DNA from: Oscheius sp. JU75
Taxonomy: Eukaryota > Nematoda > Chromadorea > Rhabditida > Rhabditidae
Assembly: GCA_037178855.1 (NCBI GenBank)
Contig: JASJZC010000005.1
Span: 8,184,001-8,248,000, forward strand
Length of the DNA: 64,000 nt
Direction of reading: 5' to 3'
The notes under the pieces are model-generated. The model was not told where the DNA came from. It ran no database searches and worked only from the letters and a program-made list of their open reading frames with translations. Each line of letters starts with the position of its first letter. The stretch's first letter is position 1. This document shows, one piece after another, positions 56,423-64,000 of this stretch. The position numbers were made by a program, and so were the translations under genes.

Positions 56423-56596
56423 CCAGCGGAAGAGGACATCTCGACAAAAGACTCTAGACTGACGATCACCGAGGAGGACTTCGCGGATCCGTTCGTTCGG
56501 GCCGCTCTTCGACGTCTAAGCTACTCACCAATGATCTCTGGACGCTTTCATAGAGAATCGATTACGACAGGAGCTGTCGATCGATTGTATAGATAG
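56423..56596 (+). CDS. terminal exon of an unidentified protein
   Basis: An AGATAG acceptor at 56422 opens a 57-codon frame: PAEEDISTKDSRLTITEEDF, ADPFVRAALRRLSYSPMISG, RFHRESITTGAVDRLYR, then TAG. The acidic start, basic Arg/Ser middle and strong codon bias support coding. The exon feeding it was not found; the preceding 300 bases contain a loose direct repeat of CTTGCCAAG-like sequence (near 56188 and 56260). Confidence 0.35.
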   Translation, partial: PAEEDISTKDSRLTITEEDFADPFVRAALRRLSYSPMISGRFHRESITTGAVDRLYR

Positions 56597-56790
56597 GAAA
56601 TCAGGTCAGTTGTATATATATTACTCTCAAACTGCCATTGACTCTTTTACTTTTGTTAGAAGGCAGGCTACAGTTCTGAATGACACGATCACAACAGTGT
56701 ACCTCTTGCTCACTGTAATTTGCCAAGAAACTGACTCGACAGTTGGGCAGCACCGTTGTTGTGACTTCACTTTGTGACCAAATCTAATAT

Positions 56791-57947
56791 TTATGCGGGT
56801 GAAACAACGACAACTTGAGAAGTCTGTTTCGATTTCGGCATTACTTTTCGCATTCCGCTGAAAATTACCCGTCTGTATGGGTTGTATGTAAAAATGAACG
56901 CGATTATAGCCAGAGGCACACCAATTCCCAGGTAAAAAATAGCATAGGTACTCAAATCTGCCCGGTAGCTTTCTGTACCGAGAACAGTTAAAGTCGTGCC
57001 AATGGTTACGATAATCACAGAGCCAATAGTTAGAACCATGCTTCCTAAGGACGTCATGACTTCAAGGTGGTGCTTCTTGACATTTCTTGACATGTGTGAA
57101 AGATTTTCCTTCAATATTTTGTAGATAGTTATCCACGAGTAGAACATAACCAAAAACGCGAGGACTGATGCGACTGCAGCCAAACCCATCGAGACATAAA
57201 ACTCGGGGTTTTCTGAGTCGACGCGAAAACATAGAACGTCTCCGGATAAAATATCGGGATAGATGACGCGGTATTTTTCGAACAGCTCCAGTCTGATTGT
57301 AGCAATCTCTCCTCTCGTCACATAGTAGACTGCTAAAAATGGTAACGTACAAATCAAGATATAAAGGCTGCTGTAAAATGCAACTCGTATCCACTTTTTG
57401 TTCAAAAAATGGCCCGCTGGAAGAAGGGAATCCATTTTGTAGTAGAACAGCACACCAACCACTGAGTAGTTAGCTAAAGAATTCTCTTATTGTTGTGTTT
57501 TAGTTTGATTCTTTCGGCAAACATAAACGAAACGCTCTTACCAAATATGAGATTAACTGTGCCTTGTAATTGAACATATTGTGAAACTCCCCAATCAGCC
57601 AAAAGACCGAAGCTACGGTAAGCTGTATAAGGGAGCAGAAAGACGGAAGTCGAGAACCAGGTCACGTAAATAGTGGTAATTCCAAGCCTGTAAAACGCAT
57701 GTAAAGAGAAATTTGAATTCTTACAAGACACCATTCAATATGATCAACTTCTTGTATGTGGCTGACAGCATCTTGGGGGCATGGAATGTTTGTAGATATT
57801 GTGCTAGGAATATTAGCAGCAGTAATATGGTTGCCGCTATCTGAAGTCTCTTCGTTGTCAGTGGTCTGACTACTCAACCTTTGTGGGAATGTCCAGGATA
57901 TACGGCTTTTCGTCAAAATACGGGTTGGTGAAGTTTGACAGAACCAT
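56791..57947 (-). CDS. serpentine receptor, Str-superfamily 7TM protein 2
   Basis: Exons 57879-57947, 57725-57840, 57542-57687 and 56791-57461 on the reverse strand encode 333 aa in one frame. The N terminus MVLSNFTNPYFDEKPYILD carries an N-glycosylation site. TM1 is IAATILLLLIFLAQYLQTFH, followed by the loop KMLSATYKKLIILNGVL. Further helices are ITTIYVTWFSTSVFLLPYTA, AFYSSLYILICTLPFLAVYY, VSMGLAAVASVLAFLVMFYS, GSMVLTIGSVIIVTIGTTLT and FYLGIGVPLAIIAFIFTYNP, and the tail starts YRRVIF. The layout (P-K-M..Y-K after TM1, N-P-Y-R-R after TM7) matches nematode srh/sri-type chemoreceptors. The first intron uses a GTTGAG donor. No defects seen. Confidence 0.8.
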
Positions 57948-58724
57948 TAAAGGAATAGGAAAGCGGCAGAGAGACAGCTGCTCTGTTATTAGTTTTGAAC
58001 AGGTGATTCGGTACGAAACAAGGAAATGATCGGATAAAGGGCCGTCTGCTGGACGAAGTACAACGAAATAAAAGTCTACCTCATTCAGTCTTCTCGCACA
58101 TTCCACCAGTTTTCACAGAGCGGTACCTTCCAGTACACAATGTAGCTTGTCTTTTTCTTATTCCTTTTTTATTTACTTAATTAAGTTTATAATTTTCGAC
58201 TAGAGCGTCTATGGGAGCAGACCATTCCACTTCAAGTTTCTCCACCACGTAGAGCCAACCTAACGCTGTAATTTTTTCCGACCACTTGCACTTTTGACCT
58301 TCTTTTCTCCACCTCTTTGTGATCGTCTTAGTCGTCTTCTTGTTCTTTCTTTAACACAAGCCCAGATGATTCCACTCTCCTAAAAACTTCGAGCAACAAG
58401 GAAATTGCAAAGTATCCTTCTGCTAAATACTTGGCAAGCCACGACTTGCCGTTGCCAGGAAGGCCCAAAGAGCCAGGAAGGCTGAGCATGACACCATATG
58501 TGACAGATGGTTGTTACCCGTGGTGGATACACAAGTGCCTGTCACACTGCAGGTTCTTTTCCGAATACAGAACGCGAGAAATTACGTGTAGCGCTACTGT
58601 TCACAATGCCCATTGTCCGTCTCCAGTGAGATAACAAAGAATACGACAGAGAGACATAATCGTCGGGAAAGACGATAAGTTAGACTTGGAGGGATCTTAT
58701 AGGGTAGTGTTCACCTTATAGTAG
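57948..58724. other. no gene recognised
   Basis: Upstream flank of 7TM gene 2. A plus-strand frame at 58431-58634 (DLPLPGRPKEPGRLSMTP) has no splice or family support. Confidence 0.35.
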
Positions 58725-59090
58725 TCATAGGGACCTGAACGTTTGTGTCTCTGTCTCTTTGTGTCTCTTATCACTGAACCAACTTGCAACCGAAGGTTTT
58801 GAAAGTTCCTCTGTTGGACAAGTAGTCACATTCGTCTTGACGTATCCAGCACTCGAAGTGTAGGTCAAGAAGGTATTAAGTTTACCGAAGAACAGTACGT
58901 ACCGTTCCTGAATGAATTTTAACTGTCAGCAAGGAACAAACTCTGCACTATAGTAGTTACACCAATCATAGGTAGCACATTCGTCGAAGGAGCATGGACT
59001 TTTCAGGTAGGAGATCCCATTAGGCTCCGCAGAATAACTAACGCTATCCGCAGTGGCAAACTGGTTTAGCAGTAAAAACCTTGCAATAGC
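58725..59090 (-). CDS. small secreted-type protein, duplicated family, copy 1
   Basis: Two reverse-strand blocks. The first reads VAIAIARFLLLNQFATADSV, then AEPNGISYLKSPCSFDECAT and YDWCNYYS; it looks like the end of a signal peptide followed by a Cys-rich segment. The second reads KFIQERYVLFFGKLNTFLTY, TSSAGYVKTNVTTCPTEELS and KPSVASWFSDK to a stop at 58725. Copy 2 on the plus strand (59833-60141) aligns to both blocks. The junction between the blocks and the first exon could not be set in frame, so the model is partial or the gene is damaged. No family recognised. Confidence 0.35.
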
Positions 59091-59394
59091 AATTGCAACA
59101 GTTTTTCAGTATCATGTGACCATTTGCGCGTGCTCTGAATTCTTGTAAAGTTAATTTGGACGTCTCAAAGTCCAGTTTATCCTCATTCCCCAACATTACT
59201 GCTACTTACTCTGGTTTTGGAGCTGTGGTAAGTTAAAGTCGGACTGCAGAAAGGTAGATTCTAGACTCAACAACAGTTCAACGTACCGAAAACTAGTATC
59301 TGCAGTTGCTTGCTTACTGTAAATGCATGCACCTTTTTCACTTATAAGTAATTGTTGCCTTTCATCCTCTAATTATTAACTTAGAATCGGCACA

Positions 59395-59520
59395 GTCGAT
59401 TACACACAACAATACCCTTCACCTTTAATCGTGTGTGTTGGATCCGACTTAATAGCTCTCTGCAACGATACTTCTGTTCATTACGAGTTTTATGTTTATA
59501 TCTAGTGAGATGAACAGTTC
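59395..59520. repeat. duplicated segment, unit 1
   Basis: Contains CAACGATACTTCTGTTCATT followed by A-GAGTTTTATGT; a near-identical run occurs at 60330-60385. The reverse strand reads NEQKYRCRELL here and NEQKYRCRTLC in the second unit, each followed by a short Cys-bearing tail. The duplication is either part of the small secreted-protein cluster or a separate element. Confidence 0.45.
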
Positions 59521-59832
59521 TCAAGGCGGTGTAGCTTAACGAGGCAGAGAGACAGGAAGACAAACTAAAGAGACACAATAAGTGACATCGTTCTGTTACT
59601 CTATTTCGACGACTCTGTTTTCTGTTTTTTTTGGCGCGGTCCATTTCCTTGTGAAATTTTCAATCTTCGAAATCCACGAACGAGTTCCCTTCGTTACCCA
59701 ACGTTGCTGCCTCATTAACCTATCCAATCGTCACAGTCAGTAGAGATGAATGATTTAAAGAACTCTATGCTTTCTATCATACGTCTTTCTCGTACTGTTC
59801 TTACTTTTTCATCGAAACTTCTTAGATACAAA

Positions 59833-60141
59833 ATCCCGCCCTCAATGGAGTCTTTTACCTGAAGAGCCTGTGTCCCTTTAACGAATATACCTATTACGGC
59901 TGGTGTAACTACTCCTAGTCCAGAGGTTGTTCTTTGTTATTTGTTTAAATGTATTAGTAACGATAAGTTCTGCCTCTTCGGGAGACAAGATAGCTTCTTT
60001 ACATACACTTCTGGCGTCGGATACATGAAGACGACTATGTCTGTATATTCAGCTAATGAATTGTCGCAATCTGCGGTCACGAGCTGGTTTAGTGGTAAGC
60101 GTCGTACAATAACGGATGCAAAAATGTTCAGCTCCGTGTGA
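59833..60141 (+). pseudogene. small secreted-type protein, duplicated family, copy 2
   Basis: Block 1 reads NGVFYLKSLCPFNEYTYYGW then CNYS and a stop. Block 2, in another frame, reads FKCISNDKFCLFGRQDSFFT, YTSGVGYMKTTMSVYSANEL and SQSAVTSWFSGK, stopping at 60141. Both align with copy 1 on the opposite strand (YLKS-x-C-x-F ... W-C-N-Y and F-L-T-Y-T-S-x-x-G-Y ... WFS-x-K). The stop after NYS and lack of a consistent intron suggest a pseudogene, unless splicing differs from what I tried. Confidence 0.4.
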
Positions 60142-60385
60142 CTACTTTTATTTCTTTTTTTGAGTGCTGTGTATTCACCTCCTCAAGATTTAGTACTTGA
60201 GTGCTCCTAAATGTACCTACTGCACACTTATAGTACCGCTCTGTCTTTTGTCTTCTAAATGTCCGCTTAGAACCAGCATGGTCAAATACACAGCAATATC
60301 GTCCACCATTCAAGGTGTACGTTAAATCGGATCACATAATGTTCTACAACGATACTTCTGTTCATTATGAATTTTATATGTGTCG
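60128..60385 (-). repeat. duplicated segment, unit 2, with Cys-rich frame
   Basis: The reverse strand reads NEQKYRCRTLCDPI, a stop, then NGGRYCCVFDHAGSKRTFRR and QKTERYYKCAVGTFRSTQVL. It is homologous to 59395-59520 in its first part. The R-Y-x-C spacing loosely recalls FLYWCH-type zinc fingers or Cys-rich secreted domains, but the in-frame stop and short length prevent a call. Confidence 0.3.
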
Positions 60386-60538
60386 CTAATGAAAATAGTT
60401 ATTAGAGAAGATTTCCTTGGAACAGATAGAACCAAAGACCACAAGATGTTTGCAACAAGCAAATGTACATTTCTGCTGAACAAAAGCACCTTGACATATT
60501 TTAATAATCAACCAATCACTCCCTAGTCTCTAGTTTCA

Positions 60539-62146
60539 ATGTCGAAAGAAGTCTGCCCCGAGCTCTTTTTGGATTTCTACAATACACCTTACTGTCTCAT
60601 TCTGAACATAATCTTCTCGGTCAATCTGTTGTTCAACTGTTTCACAATCTACGCAATTGTTACACATTCCCCGAAGACGATACGCTCTTACAAATGGTAC
60701 CTTCTGAGCCATCAATTGATCTCATTTTTGACCGATTCGTTTGTAAGTATTACAATTTTTTTTGCTGCGAGAATTCGAGATTTCAGATAAGCTTTTTGGC
60801 TCAGCCGGTGGTTATTCTACCCTGGACAGGCGGATGCGTTTTAGGACTTTTGAAATCTATCCTAGACCCAAGACAGGCATACATTATTGCACAATCACTG
60901 ATTGTATGTGAAGTGACAGTGGCTATTATTCTCTTTGAAATACGTTACCTCCACGTCCAAAGTTTGTACGAGGTACCGATAATGTGGAAATGTTTCAACG
61001 TATTTCTGCTAGTGAGTAATATTGTGAACTTTGTGGTTTCATTGACAATTGACTGGAACTCGGAGGAGACTCTTAGTTATTATGAACAGGTGAACAGGCT
61101 AATGAGAAATATCATAGGGGCCTGTCATTAGATCCTCTAAGATCATGACGCCGTCACTTAATGATAAGCAGCTGTTTGAAATGTAGGGAATTCGGAACGA
61201 ACAGAAACTTTTACCGAGCTCGGGATCAAATTTTTCGCTCAAGGAGAAAAGTATTTTCTCATAATCAAAAACCATAACTTATTTACAGCGGTACACATGC
61301 TTCAACACATCAGTCCTCCGCAGTCATGGCTTCTCCGTCTCTCATTCAGTTCAAACAACGTCCAAGCAGCTCCCGCTACTTTGTGCTGACGTTCTTTTTC
61401 TTACACTCTCCCTGATCTTTTTCAATACTGCCACACTCAGTTATATTCGTCGCAACGTCATATCTACTACTCTGAAGAACATACAACGCAAACTGTTGCG
61501 CCAAATATGCCTGCAGACTCTGCTTCCGTTTGTCTCGCTGGTATTTCCTCTTGCTGCCCTCGGCTATGTTATTCTGTTTCAAAAGTTTGATAACTTTTGT
61601 AAGTTTACTGGATCTCACAGACCAAAAGTGGAATGCGGTGCAGAAAGGCGGAGTACTAGGGGTAGAAGTAACATGTGAAATCAGTAGGAAACATAAACTT
61701 TTTTAGTTTTTTTTCTTTATTTAATTTTCCTAGATGCTTACAGTTGAAAACGTTTTGAAAGAAAAGAAGATGCTAACTATTGTAGAAACACAGACATGAT
61801 ACGTAGGAAGGGTCTAACTGAGGCGTAACAACGAGGCAAACCAGTCTTTCTACGATAGTTGCCTTCAAAAAAAACATACACGCATACAGTTCTCGACTGA
61901 CGCGACCCCATATAATTGCCAAGAAGGTACGGGTGAGGTTCAAAGAGGGCTATAACAAGTTGTATTTCTTAATTGCTAAGCAAACTTCAGGGATTAATTA
62001 TCCAACCTTTTGCTCTTTGTCTTCGTTCAGCATAGTCAGTGGGCTCGTTTTGCTCAGATCCAATTCCCGCTACTACGCCTGGTTCTTTCATCCGCTTTTA
62101 CGAATCGTGAAAGGTTCTCCAAAAGCAACTAACATCAATCCGATAT
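60539..62146 (+). CDS. serpentine receptor, srh/sri-type 7TM protein 3
   Basis: Exon 1 is 60539-60742 (MSKEVCPELFLDFYNTPYCL, IFSVNLLFNCFTIYAIV, P-K-T-I-R-S-Y-K-W-Y-L-L-S-H-Q). Exon 2 is 60787-61089 (PVVILPWTGGCVLGLLKSIL, AIILFEIRYLHV, VFLLVSNIVNFVVSLTI). Exon 4 runs from about 61292 to 61598 (ADVLFLTLSLIFFNTATLSY, ICLQTLLPFVSLVFPLAALG). The last exon is 61991-62146 (NYPTFCSLSSFSIVSGLVLL). The P-K-x-x-x-x-Y-K-W-Y-L-L motif and the Q-T-L-L-P in TM6 are typical of srh/sri chemoreceptors. The third exon (extracellular loop 2, within 61190-61255) cannot be joined with consistent phase, so either a non-standard splice site or a small lesion exists there. Intron 61599-61990 is long for this family. 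Confidence 0.65.
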
Positions 62147-62359
62147 AAATGTGCATACATATCGAATAAAATTTTTGTTTTTCTGGCAACATACTTTGGA
62201 AAATTAAAGAGCAGAAAGGTAGTCAAAAACTATTCCATCGTCCAACATATGTCGAAAATGGTACAGGAAAATTTTGAATAGCTGATGTTATGTGACGCAC
62301 TGACAGTTACTTCACTGCTGTTGAAACTCGCTGTAATTTTCGGAAAAGACAAATGAGAG

Positions 62360-63706
62360 AGTCTGTCCATTTCACGAGTAGTTTACGGATGCGACGCTCT
62401 TAGAACACCTTGGGTTTCAACACGAAGAAGTTTGTCAACCAGGTTTTGAGTGCGCCGTCGAAATCGAACTGTTGTCCTGCAATCTCGTTGTTGAGAGTCC
62501 GGAACAGATAATATTCGGAAGGGGCAAGGTCCGGGCTATAAGGAGGATGGGGTAAAAACACCCAAACCAGGTCGTGGATCTTGGAGCGAGTGTGTTTTGC
62601 AAAATGGGTGCGTGCGTTGTCCTTCTACAGGATGACCTTCGACTTCAGCGGCCGTTTCTGACGAAGTGCAATGGCAACCTTTTCAAGTTGTTGGCTGTAT
62701 ATGGCGACCGTAAGGGTAGTTTCAGCATCCACCACTCCTTCAATATTTCACAAATCACAAAGCATAATCTTCTTTTGATGGGTGTCGGGTTTCACATTAG
62801 GACTTGGTGTCTGCCCTGAACCCACCCGTAGACGCTTCCTTCGGAAGTTTACATACGTTACCCACTTTTCATCCCCCGTCGTCAGGCGTGATAAAAAAGA
62901 TTTCCTCTCATACCTCGACAGGAGAGAACAGGCGACGGACAAGCGCTGCCACTTCTGGGCGTCACTGAGGTCATGCGGCAACCATGTGCCCAGCATCTTC
63001 GTAAATCTCAATTGCTTTAAATGATGTTCCACTGCGGCATCGCTGACAGACTGTGCCTCTACTAGTTCACGGATAGTCTGCCGAATGTTTTCGTTTACGT
63101 GCTGCAGCAGCTTCGATTCATCGAAAGTTGTTGGTCGACCTGAGCTTAATGAGGAGTTACGACGGCCGAGTCGCAATCTCAAGGTGCTCGATCTGCTGGT
63201 TAAGCTAGATCGAAGTCTTATTACTAGAAAAGCATCCTCTTACTTCAAACAAAATTTATTCAGCCTTGGGACTCGATAAGTCCAACAATCTGATAATAGA
63301 CCTGTAACTCAATACGGGGAAACAGAAGAAACAATAAAATAAAACTCTCGACTTTAGATCGAGCGAGAGAAAACCGAACAACCACAAGAACAACCAGAAA
63401 ATCCAAACGGTGGCGTTCCGCGCGTAAAACAGAATGGTTACGATGTGGCGGGTCTTTGAAAAGTGAAATATGACGAGAGGGACGAAAACGGTTGTGGTTG
63501 TTTTAGGTAGGGCAACAAGAATAAAATATCATAGGAATACCGGCTATGTGAGAGCTTGGCTCATCTTCGACGCTTTTGTCTCTAGACCGAAAGCGATGGA
63601 ACCACAACTGGCATACCTTCGTAGAAGTCGTTCCTTGGCCATAAACATCTTTGATACTAGCCGCCGTTTGGACTCCATTCCTGCCTTTGAAGAACACATT
63701 CAACAT
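62360..63706 (-). pseudogene. mariner transposase, second decayed copy
   Basis: The reverse strand reads KGRNGVQTAASIKDVYGQGT, RFRSRDKSVEDE, an interruption, then SGRPTTFDESKLLQHVNENI, LPHDLSDAQKWQRLSVACSL, TTGDEKWVTYVNFRRKRL, PDTHQKKIMLCDL, a stop, KDNARTH, YSPDLAPSEYYLFRTLNNEI and ALKTWLTNFF. It therefore still spans all three catalytic Asp regions that the first mariner has lost, but has several stops, a 404-bp insertion and no recognisable terminal repeats. It is related to, but not a recent copy of, the element at 11963-13010. Confidence 0.85.
63148..63551. mobile_element. 404-bp insertion inside the mariner relic
   Basis: The mariner reading frame is interrupted between VEDEP and SGRPTTF by exactly this segment. 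GAGCTT is present on both sides (63142-63147 and 63552-63557), as expected of a 6-bp target-site duplication; removing the insert plus one copy restores the frame. The insert begins AATGAGGAGTTACGACGGCC and ends GGAATACCGGCTATGTGA. It has no terminal inverted repeats or coding frame, and contains AATAAAATAAAA. It could be a solo LTR or a non-autonomous element; the class is undetermined. Confidence 0.6.
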
Positions 63707-63711
63707 GACGA

Positions 63712-63966
63712 ATGCCGGTAGTGTATTGCCTGGAAGAGGACTACTCTACCGAGCTCCAGATGTGTCTACGCCTTTTCGACCTCCTCAGCGACGTTTTTAG
63801 TGCTCACCGATGTTTGTTATTTATCAAGGAAGTAGAGGACTCCACACAGAGGGTCAGTAATCTACCCATTGGAAGAGTCCCAAGAGTGTCCCGCTCTGTC
63901 GTGCAGTCCATTCGCTGTCGTCAGTATTGCTCACCGATGCCTGCTCTGCGAACGGACGTTCATTGA
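63712..63966 (+). CDS. possible coding exon next to the mariner relic
   Basis: An 84-codon frame starts MPVVYCLEEDYSTELQMCLR, contains LFDLLSDVFSAHRCLLFIKE and RVPRVSRSVVQSIRC, and stops at 63964-63966. Composition is protein-like, but there is no splice, promoter or family support and the window ends 34 bases later. Its frame begins at the edge of the mariner relic. Confidence 0.2.
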   Translation: MPVVYCLEEDYSTELQMCLRLFDLLSDVFSAHRCLLFIKEVEDSTQRVSNLPIGRVPRVSRSVVQSIRCRQYCSPMPALRTDVH

Positions 63967-64000
63967 GGAAACTGAAGGAATCGATCATGGAAGGCTACTG

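Noticed and set aside
58431-58634. Plus-strand frame sharing KPKEPERPS/RPKEPGRLS-like residues with 15062-15323
   Set aside because: The similarity is limited to a short Pro/Glu run and a CTTCGA-CAACA match. It is too weak to call a repeat or a gene family.

Overview
The window looks like a stretch of nematode nuclear genome. The evidence is a nematode-type cuticle collagen, three serpentine chemoreceptor-like 7TM genes, a nuclear hormone receptor with the nematode-style CNGCK P-box, many short (35-50 bp) GT-AG introns, and mariner and Helitron relics. Genes sit on both strands, with no sign of operon spacing. The species cannot be told from sequence alone. Most exon boundaries were placed by eye from splice signals, reading phase and comparison between paralogs.

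Layout. 1-7.3 kb: four small secreted-protein genes plus a decayed fifth copy. They share two intron positions and phases and carry a domain that reads like the plant self-incompatibility S1 / S-protein homologue fold; this is the most surprising content. A Helitron helicase relic lies inside the cluster. 8.0-10.9 kb: a cuticle collagen (-) and a Tyr/Pro-rich secreted peptide gene (+). 12.0-13.0 kb: an internally deleted mariner with both terminal repeats. 13.2-14.6 kb: 7TM gene 1. 14.6-15.5 kb: copies of an interspersed repeat (R1). 16.3-24.0 kb: two tandem paralogous genes for large (915 and 998 aa) P-loop GTPases with a Cys-rich region. 26.0-27.6 kb: the nuclear receptor (-). 27.6-34 kb: gene-poor, purine/pyrimidine-rich DNA. 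35.4-36.0 kb: a compact gene for a probable NPY/NPF (FLP-34-like) amidated neuropeptide. 40.8-53.9 kb: one long-intron gene for a 483-aa SH3-domain protein. 54.4-56.6 kb: several coding exons whose gene models I could not close. 56.8-62.1 kb: 7TM genes 2 (-) and 3 (+), flanking a cluster of small duplicated secreted-protein fragments. 62.3-63.7 kb: a second, decayed mariner carrying a 404-bp insertion flanked by a 6-bp duplication.

Functionally the window mixes secreted or environment-facing families (S1-like proteins, chemoreceptors, collagen, small secreted peptides), signalling genes (neuropeptide, nuclear receptor, SH3 adaptor) and possible immunity-type GTPases. This is typical of a fast-evolving chromosome-arm region rich in local duplications and transposon debris.
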